Positions 1 through 8,480 of a DNA stretch of 64,000 nt are shown piece by piece. The notes beneath the pieces are model-generated. The model did no database searches. It saw nothing but the letters and a program-made list of their open reading frames with translations, and was not told the origin of the DNA. Position numbers and translations under genes: made by a program. How positions within the stretch are numbered: position 1 is the stretch's first letter; each line of letters opens with the position of its first letter. The stretch is from Paractinoplanes ovalisporus (lineage in GTDB: Bacteria > Actinomycetota > Actinomycetes > Mycobacteriales > Micromonosporaceae): positions 27,948 to 91,947 of the forward strand of contig NZ_JAENHP010000035.1 of the NCBI RefSeq assembly GCF_016834655.1, given 5' to 3'.

Positions 1-2
1 AG

Positions 3-527
3 TTCGACCGGGTCGAGCCGCTCGCCAGCCGCGCCGTCGCGCTGGCTCGGGAATTGGACGACCTCGTCGTGCTGACCGCGGCCCGCACGACGCTGGGCGT
101 GCTGGCGTTGCGCGACGGCCGGTTTGATTCGGCTGGCAAGGAGATCCGCCGGTTGAGTCACTACCCCCGCCCGAGAGGCGGGTCGCTGATCATCCCGGCG
201 ATGTCGGCGCTGGTCGAGCGGGGCCTCGGCAGGGCATCGAGGGCGGCCTTCGAGGCCCTGCACGACGAGGCGCGGGAGCGGATCGGGTCGGATTCGGACG
301 ACTTCGCCGCCTACGACTTCCTGGCCTTCGCGCTGTGCGGGCTTGCGCTGGACGGCGCCGGCGGCCTCGAGTCGGCCGTGGCCGCCGTGCGCGACGCACG
401 TGCCGCGCAGCATGATCCGGCTCCGGCGCTCGTCGACCGGATGGTGGTGTTGGTGGAGGCGCTGGACGCGACCGGCCGGCCGCGCGGGCAGCTGCGGCCG
501 GTCCTCGCGGCGCTACCGGGCGGCTGA
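3..527 (+). CDS. C-terminal part of an alpha-helical (TPR-like) protein, truncated by the window edge
   Basis: The reading frame is open from the first bases of the window and stops at 525-527, so only the last 174 or so residues are seen. The product is Ala/Leu/Asp-rich, with amphipathic helices recurring about every 35-40 residues (for example around GVLALRDGRFDSAGKEI). This resembles the TPR tail of large actinobacterial LuxR- or SARP-type regulators. No catalytic motif is visible. It converges on the LuxR-type gene on the other strand and overlaps its 3' end by 15 bp. The identification as a regulator tail is inference; the N-terminus would be needed to confirm it. Confidence 0.6.
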   Translation, partial: FDRVEPLASRAVALARELDDLVVLTAARTTLGVLALRDGRFDSAGKEIRRLSHYPRPRGGSLIIPAMSALVERGLGRASRAAFEALHDEARERIGSDSDDFAAYDFLAFALCGLALDGAGGLESAVAAVRDARAAQHDPAPALVDRMVVLVEALDATGRPRGQLRPVLAALPGG

Positions 528-1172
528 GGGGTCGACCGTCCGCAGCAGCCCCTGCTGTTGCGCCTTCATGATGGCCTGAAGCCGGTTCGCCGCGCCCATC
601 CTGCGGTAAACGTCCTGCAACAGCCGGAACATGGCCCGCTCGGAATAGCCGACCCGCTCGGCGAGCTGCGCGACCGTACCGCCGGCCGCGAGCGCTTCCA
701 GCCACGACACCTGGTCGGTGGTCAGGGTGCCGCCAGCGGCGCCGGTGGTGGCCGCCGCGATCCCGGCCGCCACCGCGACCGGCATGAGCACCTGGCCGTC
801 GAGCACCGCCTCGATCGTCCGCAGCAGGGTGCCGCCGGTGGCCGCCCGGGACAGCACCGCCCGGGCGCCCGCCCGCACCGCGTGGGCGCCGAGCGGGCCG
901 TTCTCGTCGTCGAGCAGGACCACCACCCGGTGGCCGCCGGCGACGAGTCGATGGATCGGCTCCCAGTGGTGCGGGGCCGCCACGGTCATCACGACGACGG
1001 CGGATTCCCGGCTGTTCGCCCACCCCAGCAGGTCGGCGGGTGCCTCCGCCGCCATGTGGGCGGTGGCCAGCGCGTGCACGACCCCTTCCGCGAACATCGG
1101 CAGCGGGTCCATTACGGCGATTTCGACCGGCACGGGCGCCCGGCTTCCTTCCTCACGGGCGGAACAGGCCAT
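513..1172 (-). CDS. LuxR-type DNA-binding response regulator with a degenerate receiver domain
   Basis: About 219 aa. The N-terminal half (VEIAVMDPLPMFAEGVVHAL, then VVVLLDDENGPLGAHAVRAG) has the alternating strand/helix pattern of a receiver domain, but I see no clear phospho-acceptor Asp context, so it is probably a pseudo-receiver. The C-terminal 65 residues form a LuxR/GerE-like helix-turn-helix (LTTDQVSWLEALAAGGTVAQ, LAERVGYSERAMFRLLQDVY). ATG at 1170-1172 was chosen because the domain begins directly after it. The frame continues upstream, and the in-frame ATG that opens MDPLPM (residue 21) is an alternative start. It converges with the gene at 3-527. The regulated genes are unknown. 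Confidence 0.75.
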   Translation of the reverse strand: MACSAREEGSRAPVPVEIAVMDPLPMFAEGVVHALATAHMAAEAPADLLGWANSRESAVVVMTVAAPHHWEPIHRLVAGGHRVVVLLDDENGPLGAHAVRAGARAVLSRAATGGTLLRTIEAVLDGQVLMPVAVAAGIAAATTGAAGGTLTTDQVSWLEALAAGGTVAQLAERVGYSERAMFRLLQDVYRRMGAANRLQAIMKAQQQGLLRTVDPSAAR

Positions 1173-1319
1173 CAGCGTAGGTGGCGTGGATCGAGGTGAC
1201 GACCCCCGATCGTATGGCAGCAACCTGTCATCCGAAGTCATAACTATGCCGGGACAACGTCGTGGACCCGCGTCCCCGCCGCTCCCTACCGTCGAGACCA
1301 GGCGGCAGAGGAGGACATC

Positions 1320-1586
1320 GTGGTCTACGACGACGATCCCGCGGAGCCGGTCTACATCCCGGTCTACGACGAGGATCGACCCGACGATCCCGCACTGGTG
1401 TTCCCGCCGAGAACCCAGGACGAGTACGACCTGATCGCTGAGATGGCCAGCGAATACGAGGAGTGGGACGCGCTGCGCATCCACAGCGAACTGATGCGGG
1501 AAGGGGCCGAGGTGGAGCTCGGAGCGGTGCGCTACGTCGTGGCCGAACTCGAGGAGCGGGAAGCGGGCTTCGAGCAGGGGTTCTGA
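1320..1586 (+). CDS. Small acidic protein of unknown function
   Basis: 88 aa starting at GTG 1320, which has a strong Shine-Dalgarno AGAGGAGG about 5 bases upstream. The protein is very acidic (many Asp/Glu, little Lys). Its N-terminal 30 residues are Pro/Asp/Tyr-rich and probably disordered, with the repeat VYDDDPAEPVYIPVYDEDRP. A helical C-terminal part follows (EMASEYEEWDALRIHSELMR). I do not recognise a family. It is divergent from the LuxR-type gene, so the two may share the 1173-1319 promoter region. The ribosome-binding site and codon use support a real gene. Confidence 0.65.
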   Translation: MVYDDDPAEPVYIPVYDEDRPDDPALVFPPRTQDEYDLIAEMASEYEEWDALRIHSELMREGAEVELGAVRYVVAELEEREAGFEQGF

Positions 1587-1905
1587 CGAGCGTTCCGGCG
1601 GAAGCCGGCGGCCAGCTTCGCCCAACTCGGACCGTGCCGGCAGGCTGCTGCCCGCCGCCGCGGACGAGTTCTTCGCCGCCCGCCGCCCGCCGCCTGACGC
1701 CGCCGGGCCGCTCCGGCTCGAAGGCCGGCTGGAGGCGATACGCCTGGCCGCCGGTAGCTGGCCTGGCGCCGCGCGTGAGACCCGCACGACACGGCAGCGT
1801 GCTCCCAGTCGCCACCACCTCCTTATACGTTCCCATCACCGACCTTGAACCGGGCGTACGAGGCCGTACCCGAGACGATCAAGTACAACGGCGAATGAAA
1901 GGTGT
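1587..1905. other. Intergenic region, no gene supported
   Basis: 319 bases between two convergent genes. Open frames here lack a convincing start or ribosome-binding site and a recognisable product. Base composition drops from GC-rich to more AT-rich near 1800, which may mark the edge of acquired DNA carrying the deaminase gene. Confidence 0.4.
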
Positions 1906-2742
1906 TCAGTTCCGGAGTCGAATCTGGTAAGCAATCTTGACGGAAACATGAGGACCGCCACCGTAATCGACCGTCGGTTCGACGTCGAGGACTTGGCATA
2001 GGACATGCCCCGTGTTATTCCGGAAAACCGCGATGTCGCCAATACCTACTTTGGCAAAGTGGCTGCCGTAATCCAGTGCGTCCGGGTCGTCTATTTCGTC
2101 GAACTTCCTTGCGTACCGAGCAAGGGCCACCACGCCGGGGTGTCCCGCGTTCGCATACACCGAGTCGGCACCACAAGTCCCCCAGCGCGTATTCCAGCAT
2201 GGTGAGTCGATGCTCTCATCGACGGAGAAAACGTACTGTCCACCATTTTGCGTGTGGTCGAACTTTGCGACCCCTTCGAGGCCGTTCCGGCGAAGGAAGA
2301 AGCCCTCGAAGCGGGCGGTGATTAACTCCAACTCATCTCGGAAGTCGGCGTCGAAATCCCAGCAATGGATACCATTGTCAACCAGGGCCCGCCAGCCCAA
2401 CCGGTATACCTGAGGGTTAATATCGTATCTGCCAATGTATACGTCCGATACTCCCGCTCCGGCCAAAAGGTCCGCGCAAGGGACCCGGCCGGTGCGCGAA
2501 TTGGAGCAAGGCTCCAGAGTGGTGAACGCCGTTGCGCCATGAAGGCTGATACCCTGATCGTTCGCCTTTTTGAGCGCGACCTGCTCGGCGTGTAATCCGC
2601 CTGGCATCTCCCCGCGGGAGCCGGAGCACAGAACTTCTAGGTTGCGCGCGATGACTACTCCGACGCGCGGCTGGCCCTCGGGTGATTTAAGTGCCTCATC
2701 CACGGCGAGGCGCATGAACCGCCTGCGAAATTCTGCATCCAC
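1906..2742 (-). CDS. RibD/cytidine-deaminase-like zinc hydrolase with an extra C-terminal domain
   Basis: 278 aa. The first 150 residues form a nucleoside/deoxycytidylate deaminase fold. They carry the HAE motif (His51, Glu53 as probable proton shuttle) and EPCSNSRTGRVPC (Cys79 and Cys89), which together give the His-Cys-Cys zinc site. The spacing and the TLEPCS signature are closest to the RibD deaminase, but the RibD reductase domain is absent. In its place is an unfamiliar domain of about 130 aa (YGSHFAKVGIGDIAVFRNNT and a beta-rich end). GTG 2742 is the only start, because an in-frame stop lies 13 bases upstream. No riboflavin genes are nearby and the gene is AT-rich compared with its surroundings, so a riboflavin role is unlikely. 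Substrate unknown. Confidence 0.7.
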   Translation of the reverse strand: MDAEFRRRFMRLAVDEALKSPEGQPRVGVVIARNLEVLCSGSRGEMPGGLHAEQVALKKANDQGISLHGATAFTTLEPCSNSRTGRVPCADLLAGAGVSDVYIGRYDINPQVYRLGWRALVDNGIHCWDFDADFRDELELITARFEGFFLRRNGLEGVAKFDHTQNGGQYVFSVDESIDSPCWNTRWGTCGADSVYANAGHPGVVALARYARKFDEIDDPDALDYGSHFAKVGIGDIAVFRNNTGHVLCQVLDVEPTVDYGGGPHVSVKIAYQIRLRN

Positions 2743-3043
2743 TTCGCCATCATCTCATAATCGAGAGCGCGGGTCGAAGCAATGCGATCACTGATCGAGT
2801 AAGATGTATTCTTTAAGGCGCGTTTATCATGGCATGAAATCGCAGGGCCGACTGCTGCAACGGCTCGCAATCGCCGCCAAAGCAACGCGCTCATTTGCCG
2901 CCGTCCGTGTTTGACGGTGCAATGCTTCGCCTTTGACGAGCGGTTCAGCGTTGGGCGAGCGCCTCGTTGACCATTGCGCGCTGAGCGACGGCAACCCGGG
3001 GCCGCGCTGACCAGCCGATGGCCATGATCCATGACGTGGCTCG

Positions 3044-3889
3044 TCAGCGGGTCAGGAGTACTGCCTGGAGGAATTCCTCCGGTTGCTCGATGTGGCCGAA
3101 GTGCCCGCTGTCCGGCAGGACGACCAGGTTGGAGCCGGAGATGCCGGAGTGCAGCATCCCCGCCCAAGGCTGGCCACCGATGAAGTCCTTCGCCCCGGCG
3201 ATCACGACGGTCGGGGCTAAGATCTCGGCCAGCCGGGGCCGCAGGTCGAACGGCGCCGGGTCTTCCGCACCGGCTGGTTCCGACCAGACTCGCAGATCCT
3301 TAACGAACTGGGCGAATTCCGCACGGCGGGCCCAGTAGTCGGCGAAGTAGACCGGGATGGTAATTCGCAGCCCTGCGCTGAATCCCTCGTCGTCTGTGGC
3401 TGATTCCGCCTCGTGGAACGCCGCAGGGATGGCGGCGGCCTCGGGAACGTCCGGGTAGCGGTTGGGATAGGCGGCCACTCCGGCCATCGCCGCGGCCCAG
3501 AAGTCCGGTCCCGTGACCGGCGAGGTGTCGTAGAGGATGAGGCCGGCGATCCGATCCGGGTTCTCGAGCGCATAGCGTAGGGCGACGAAACCGCCGTACG
3601 AGTGGCCGAGGACGTGCACCCGCGGCTCGGCGAGGTGGTCGATCAGGGCAGTGAAGTAACGAACATAGGTGTCGAGCACGTACCCGGCTGGGTCGGCGAG
3701 GCGGTCGGAGGTGCCGGTGCCGATCGGTTCGAGGTAGACCATGGTGAAATGCCGCTCGAGCTCGGCCGACCGTAGGTAGCCGGCGTCCATGCCCGGACCG
3801 CCGGAATGCGCGACACACACCGGTCCTTGGCCGGCCACATGGTAGACCTGCCTCACACCGTCGACGGTGAACTCGTGGGTCGAACTCAA
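3044..3889 (-). CDS. Alpha/beta hydrolase (proline-iminopeptidase-like)
   Basis: 281 aa. It has the hallmarks of the alpha/beta-hydrolase fold: the HSGGPG oxyanion-hole segment at residues 28-33, the nucleophile elbow GHSYGG with Ser97, an acid in AGAKD (Asp235) and His263 in DSGHFGHIEQPEEF. A cap region lies between about residues 125 and 205. HSGGPG followed by an LEPIGTG segment is typical of the proline iminopeptidase/epoxide-hydrolase-like branch. The start is TTG 3889 with GGAG 7 bases upstream. Probably a cytoplasmic, soluble enzyme; no signal peptide. The substrate cannot be told from sequence. Confidence 0.85.
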   Translation of the reverse strand: MSSTHEFTVDGVRQVYHVAGQGPVCVAHSGGPGMDAGYLRSAELERHFTMVYLEPIGTGTSDRLADPAGYVLDTYVRYFTALIDHLAEPRVHVLGHSYGGFVALRYALENPDRIAGLILYDTSPVTGPDFWAAAMAGVAAYPNRYPDVPEAAAIPAAFHEAESATDDEGFSAGLRITIPVYFADYWARRAEFAQFVKDLRVWSEPAGAEDPAPFDLRPRLAEILAPTVVIAGAKDFIGGQPWAGMLHSGISGSNLVVLPDSGHFGHIEQPEEFLQAVLLTR

Positions 3890-4204
3890 GACGCGTCTCC
3901 GATCCAGTTTGAGCGAGTCGCTCCCGATTCAGTGATCCTGCTGGGGAGGGTACGCACGGAGGCGGGTCGGCGGACAGAAGCTGCCGCGAGCAGTACAACT
4001 CCGGATCCGGATCTGCCGCAGACAAGGCGCGCGCCGGGCTACCGGACTCGAACCGGCTCATACCTCGCGGTCGTCAGCACAGAAGCGCCGATAACGGACT
4101 TTCCCATCCGCCTTTCCCGGCGTGCCGCACTAGGCTGGTCGCCGACCAGCAACGATGCATGAGAGGCTTCTGTGCGTGCGCTCTCTTGCCGCGGCGAGAG
4201 GCCG
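3890..4204. other. Intergenic region with an isolated tRNA T-arm-like sequence
   Basis: 315 bases without a supported gene. On the minus strand 4041-4057 reads like a T-arm (GCCGG stem, TTCGAGT loop, CCGGT stem). I could not fold the upstream bases into D and anticodon arms, so it is not called as a tRNA gene. It could be coincidence or the trace of a tRNA-sited attachment. Confidence 0.3.
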
Positions 4205-4678
4205 TTACCGCGCTCGGTTCCAGAGTGGCAACCCCATCGAAGCGTCTAAGACGGCTCGCTCAAGTGCCACTGCGGCCTGCCGGTCCGCGGTTGTCGCCCA
4301 TCGGATGTGTAGGTCGGACCACCGTAGAGCGTCTTGGGCCCACACCGCAGCGCGCTTCTGCCGGCCCGCGAGGAGTTGCTCAAGGTGCTCTTGCACGAAG
4401 GCCACATCGGCGAGCGCACGGTCCAGTACGGCTTCTCCGAGGCCGCTTACGGCTCCCTTGCCTCGGCGATACACCGTCAGCCGTCCCCGAACGCCTTGCC
4501 CACGACGCTCGCCGGCCATCCCGACGTAGACCAAAGCGCCGTGCTGCCCCTGCCGAGCGAGGTAAACACCGGGCAGGCGCGGCGCGGACGTTGCTGCATC
4601 GTGGAACGGCAGCCACGGTGACCAATCTGCGAGTGGAGCTAAAGGATCGCTGGTAAACACCGAAACAGCATGCCGCAA
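4205..4678 (-). CDS. GIY-YIG superfamily nuclease-like protein
   Basis: 157 aa. The GIY-YIG core is visible: PGVYLAR (GVY at 37-39), ALVYVGMA (YVG at 51-53), then a basic stretch GQGVRGRLTVYRRGKG holding the conserved arginine and a tyrosine. A Glu in the C-terminal helix (ALERAVLDA) could bind the metal. The start is TTG 4678; a GTG six codons downstream is an alternative. The protein is short and has no DNA-binding extension. It may be a stand-alone nuclease of the kind found in mobile and defence islands. The family call rests on motif order; no homology search was possible. Confidence 0.65.
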   Translation of the reverse strand: MRHAVSVFTSDPLAPLADWSPWLPFHDAATSAPRLPGVYLARQGQHGALVYVGMAGERRGQGVRGRLTVYRRGKGAVSGLGEAVLDRALADVAFVQEHLEQLLAGRQKRAAVWAQDALRWSDLHIRWATTADRQAAVALERAVLDASMGLPLWNRAR

Positions 4679-5022
4679 CCATCTTCGCCAGAGCTTGCGC
4701 CAGACACATTCATTTGCCGCCGAGCGGGCGCGCTAGCAGAGTCATCGGCTCACGTTCCGTGGTGGAGCCTTCTGTCGTCTATCTGCATCCACATGAGCTT
4801 GCCCACGCTGATACGACGATCGTCTGCCACGCACCGGGTGACGTCCTTTTGTCCGAAGGGCGCGGAGGACAACACCGTTTGGCGAAGGATTGTGACGGTT
4901 TGGTGGCGGCCATTCGGCGATGGTAGTTACAGAATGCAGGCGTGAACGATGGAGGATCATGAAGCAGGTCTGTCGGCGCTCTTGCCTCACCATCACGCTC
5001 CTTCAATTTGGAGGCGGCAACG

Positions 5023-5607
5023 ATGCCCCGCTCTTCGATCGGCCCTGAAGAGGTCACCGCCCCAGCCCCAGACACGCAGCTGTTCCGGTCATCACCGGCA
5101 TGGATGTTCCTCGTCATCTTCGTCGCGGCGATACCCGCCGCGACCGCTGCGATCTTGCTGCTCGGCCTGCTGGACGGTGATAGCGCCAGCTGGCGCCGGA
5201 TCGGCGAGGCGGTGGGAGAATCGGTGCCGTACTGCCTGCTCATTGCCGCCGGGGCGGCATGGCAGATCCGGCGTCGGCGTACCTGGGTGCGGATCTCTTC
5301 CGGCGGTATCGAACTGGCGGCGGACGGGGGTGACCCGATCCTGCTCGACTGGTCCGAGACGTCTTCCGCGCAGGTGCGCCGCCGCGGGTTGTGGGCCGTC
5401 CTCGACGTCGTCCCCACCGACCCCGATTCTGTCCGCAGTACCGACCCGCACCGGGACCTGCCGCGGTTGCGCGATACTGCGGACGGGACAGCCTTTACTG
5501 TCCCGGTTGGCAGTCTGCGGCCTGGCCCAGCAGCTTTGCGGTCCGCGCTCGTCCGCCACCTGCCCACCAACCCGCTTGAAGACGACCAGCAGGGGGAGCC
5601 GCGGTGA
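5023..5607 (+). CDS. Two-pass membrane protein with a cytosolic PH-like domain
   Basis: 194 aa from ATG 5023, which has GGAGGCGG 6 bases upstream. A TTG five codons earlier would include the ribosome-binding site, so it was rejected. Two hydrophobic segments are visible (MFLVIFVAAIPAATAAILLL and VPYCLLIAAGAAW). A beta-rich soluble region follows (WVRISSGGIELAADGG, ILLDWSETSSAQVR), resembling bacterial PH-like domains found in small actinobacterial membrane proteins. Its stop overlaps the next gene by four bases, so the pair is translationally coupled. Function unknown. Confidence 0.65.
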   Translation: MPRSSIGPEEVTAPAPDTQLFRSSPAWMFLVIFVAAIPAATAAILLLGLLDGDSASWRRIGEAVGESVPYCLLIAAGAAWQIRRRRTWVRISSGGIELAADGGDPILLDWSETSSAQVRRRGLWAVLDVVPTDPDSVRSTDPHRDLPRLRDTADGTAFTVPVGSLRPGPAALRSALVRHLPTNPLEDDQQGEPR

Positions 5608-5834
5608 CTGTCCGGAAGCGGTCGTGGCTGGAAATAACGCAGACACCCGCGTGGGGGTTTAGTCTGGGCGGATTGTGGCTGGTCATCGCCGTGTTGCAAT
5701 GGGTAGCGCTGGTGGGCGACGACGAGTACGGGGCGCGAAGCGTCATTTTCGGCGTGGTAGCAACGCTGGCCGCGATCCTCTACTTGGGTCAGGCGTTTAT
5801 GCGATTACGACGGAATCGACTCGGCCCTCGGTGA
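5604..5834 (+). CDS. Small two-pass membrane protein
   Basis: 76 aa. GTG 5604 overlaps the preceding stop (GTGA), so it is probably translated by re-initiation and paired with the upstream membrane protein. Two hydrophobic helices are present (GFSLGGLWLVIAVLQWVALV and SVIFGVVATLAAILYLGQAF). They are joined by a short charged loop and followed by a basic tail, which suggests both termini are cytoplasmic. No family recognised. The two proteins may form a complex; this is inference from the overlap. Confidence 0.6.
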   Translation: MTVRKRSWLEITQTPAWGFSLGGLWLVIAVLQWVALVGDDEYGARSVIFGVVATLAAILYLGQAFMRLRRNRLGPR

Positions 5835-6070
5835 CAGTCTCGCAGCGCTTAGCCAGGGGCGCGGTTACTGAACCTACGAAGTGTCGTCCCTTCTTAGAAT
5901 GCCTCCGTAACCGACATGGCCGTGCTCATTCGGCATGGCCGTCCTGATCTGCCACGAGTCGCGCATGAGCGGGCTCGGTAAGCGGGACAGGACCTGCGGG
6001 GCGGGGCATCTTTCTAAACGCTTACGTTTTGGTGGCAGCCGGCCGGAGTAGACGTGTGCCAGGATTTCGC

Positions 6071-6811
6071 TTACCAGGAAAGAGTCACCGTGCGCACGAT
6101 GCACTCGGCTAGGACCAGCGCTGCCGAGACCACGACCGTAGCAAGGGCTGCGGTTCTCCCTCGACGGCTAAGCCAAGCCGCGGCGGCAATGCCTGCGCCC
6201 CATGGCAACCCGTACAGAAGTCCGTTCTGCCCGACCATGGTCACCGACCTGAACTCCACCCTGAACAAGGCCAGCGCCAGGGGCAGACCCAGCGCGACGA
6301 ACAGAGCCACCACCACATAAGCCGGCTTCTTAGGCCGAACAGCGCGCCATCCGCCGGCCGGCTCGCGCCACAGCAGCGCTGCAGAGATACAGGCGGCTAC
6401 TGCCCCACCCAGCGCCACCACCGCGGCGAGCCCAACCACCCAGGCAAGATCAGTCTGCCGCATGCCCGCGCTGGCTCCGGACGTGTTAAACCAGTCCCGC
6501 ACCGCCACGAGCCCGTGACCGCACAACTGCAGCGCCAGAACCAACGCGCTCGCCGCCGCAGGACGCCTCCACTGCGGCCGGACCGCCAACACGATCCCAA
6601 CTGCCGCCACGGTTGGCCACAGCAGCCACATCACCCAGAAGTACTCCCATAGCAACACCCAGCCGCCGACGCCGGTGAAAACCCGGCCCGGCACCGCAGC
6701 GGCGGCACCAGCAATACCCGCGCACGCCGTTACCGCAACCCCTGTGACCACCGACGTCACTGGGCGATCTGCCGGCACATCCTTTTGAACGGTCACCGCT
6801 ACCCCCGCCAT
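6071..6811 (-). CDS. Polytopic membrane protein of unknown function
   Basis: 246 aa with about six or seven hydrophobic helices, for example VVTGVAVTACAGIAGAAAAV, WVMWLLWPTVAAVGIVLAV, ASALVLALQLCGHGLVAV, VVGLAAVVALGGAVAACI, YVVVALFVALGLPLALALF and ALATVVVSAALVLAECIV. ATG 6811 has GGAGGG 8 bases upstream. No transporter, enzyme or sensor motif is visible. It is alone on its strand here and points away from the HEPN-like gene at 7133. Confidence 0.65.
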   Translation of the reverse strand: MAGVAVTVQKDVPADRPVTSVVTGVAVTACAGIAGAAAAVPGRVFTGVGGWVLLWEYFWVMWLLWPTVAAVGIVLAVRPQWRRPAAASALVLALQLCGHGLVAVRDWFNTSGASAGMRQTDLAWVVGLAAVVALGGAVAACISAALLWREPAGGWRAVRPKKPAYVVVALFVALGLPLALALFRVEFRSVTMVGQNGLLYGLPWGAGIAAAAWLSRRGRTAALATVVVSAALVLAECIVRTVTLSW

Positions 6812-7132
6812 CGACTAACCCTCCGGAGAGCAAACGGCCAGTGAGCGGCCTCGACACGCCATGATCTAACTGATGACTCGAACGAGGTTTATGCATAGCG
6901 GCCGGTGTGCACGTATCCAGATTTGCCACTGTCCATGCATGGCAGCCGTCGGCGAGCTGTCACGCGACGTCACGCACATCGGGGATGCTCAACACACGCT
7001 CATGCCGAATTGAGTGCATCAGGGCAGCCCGCTGCGGGCGGCGGATTTAGATCGGTGCTCCTCAAATGGCTTGGTTTTCGGGTCTCGAAATCTTCTGATG
7101 ACAGGCACCTTGAACTCCGCTAGCTTGGCCGG
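6812..7132. other. Divergent intergenic region
   Basis: 321 bases between two divergent genes. It must hold the promoters of the membrane protein (minus) and the HEPN-like gene (plus). I see no convincing operator or small gene. Confidence 0.4.
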
Positions 7133-8086
7133 ATGGCACCCCTCGACAAGGACGAACTCGTACGGTCCGCCAAAGACCGCGCCAAGACTTCTATTGAACA
7201 TTACATTTCTAGGGATTGGGGACGTTTTTATGTTGACGCCGCAGTTTCACTGGAGCACGTGTCAAAAGCGCTTCTAGCCTCACATAATCCGGCACTACTT
7301 ATCGACTTGCAGCGAAAAGACTTCGACTCACTGCTTCATCTTTGCGGGCTGGGAATGCACGCACGCACTGCATCACCCAAGACGATTAGCGCTGCGGAGG
7401 CAATGAACAGAGTTCGTCGCATCCTACCCGGACTATCCGCCCAAGAGGAATCCATCCGGAATCTCATCGACACTCGAGATGGCGTGATCCACGCGGGATA
7501 TCGTCCGCAGCAATCTACTCGCGACTCTCTTGTGGCATTCCTGACAGCTAGCAACGACATATATGAAGCGCTCGGCGTCCCCTCGGCAGACAGATGGATC
7601 AGCCATCATGACTACATCGAGTCCGTTCTGGAACTGGCGTCTTCCGGCATCGAAGATCTTGTCCAAAAGAAGATCAAGAAGGGAAGAGATGCATTCGCCA
7701 TCGTGTCGGCTAGCGTGTCGGCACAGCAACTGGCGGAGATTGTACGGACGCGAACTAACGCCGCAGCCTTCCCGACTGATGAGGAGGAGGCGTTTTCGCA
7801 TGTCACGTGTCCTGCCTGTGACTGCAATGCAAACTGCGCGGGCGGATTCGACATCGACTGGGACTTTGAAAGCCTCGAAGAAGAAGGCGAAACTTACTAT
7901 TCACCCAATCCGAGAGTGATCATCTACCCGCGCCGGGTGGCATGTCCCGTATGCGGCTTGAAGCTGGACGAGCCGAAGCAGTTAGCCGCTGCCGAGATTC
8001 CCGCTCAATGGGAGGTCCCGATCGACGCGGTAAGCGAAGAGGCATTAACGGCGCAGATGGAAAGCCAACCGGGCGAGAGCGAATAA
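7133..8086 (+). CDS. HEPN-like (Rx4H) protein with a C-terminal cysteine cluster
   Basis: 317 aa, noticeably AT-richer than the flanking genes. The N-terminal 190 residues are all-helical. They contain R-D-G-V-I-H (Arg115 to His120), which fits the Rx4-6H catalytic motif of HEPN ribonucleases and lies at the start of a helix after an RNLIDT segment, as in that superfamily. Residues 226-235 (CPACDCNANC) and 271-274 (CPVC) form a likely split zinc ribbon. HEPN proteins usually act in toxin-antitoxin or abortive-infection systems and cut RNA. No MNT-type antitoxin partner is adjacent, so self-regulation or a non-nuclease role is possible. ATG 7133 was chosen at the beginning of the helical region; its ribosome-binding site is weak. 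Confidence 0.55.
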   Translation: MAPLDKDELVRSAKDRAKTSIEHYISRDWGRFYVDAAVSLEHVSKALLASHNPALLIDLQRKDFDSLLHLCGLGMHARTASPKTISAAEAMNRVRRILPGLSAQEESIRNLIDTRDGVIHAGYRPQQSTRDSLVAFLTASNDIYEALGVPSADRWISHHDYIESVLELASSGIEDLVQKKIKKGRDAFAIVSASVSAQQLAEIVRTRTNAAAFPTDEEEAFSHVTCPACDCNANCAGGFDIDWDFESLEEEGETYYSPNPRVIIYPRRVACPVCGLKLDEPKQLAAAEIPAQWEVPIDAVSEEALTAQMESQPGESE

Positions 8087-8480
8087 TACAAAGTCGGCCC
8101 AACCGGAGCAGTGCGGCGTAGTAAATTGGATGATTCGAGGCAGTTGGACCGAATGGACACGTCGAGATCTCAATTCGGATAAGCAATGACTCCCCAAGTG
8201 CCGCGAACTCAAAGCTTTCAACTGCCGAGCAGACGGCGGTGCACTGTTAGCTAGCCGGGGTCTTTGCTATCCAGTCGGAAGCTCGGGAGTGACTCGCTGA
8301 CCGAGTCCGGAAAATGTCCGGATACATGTGGCGTACCCGCCTTTGCCGTGGAACCCGTACGCCGACACACGCCGGTGTCGAGGAGGTCGGCCCGCGTGAC
8401 GAACCCAATTCCGATCCTGACCTCGGCTGAGAGGACCGCTGGAGGGCTGATGCTTTGGGGTGACCTCCGGAAGGTTGGGT
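8087..8480. other. Intergenic region, nothing recognised
   Basis: 394 bases between convergent genes. No inverted repeat strong enough to call a terminator and no supported small gene were found. The open frames present have no ribosome-binding site. Confidence 0.35.

Noticed and set aside
4041..4057. tRNA gene on the minus strand
   Set aside because: Only the T-arm is present; no D-arm, anticodon arm or acceptor stem can be built around it.
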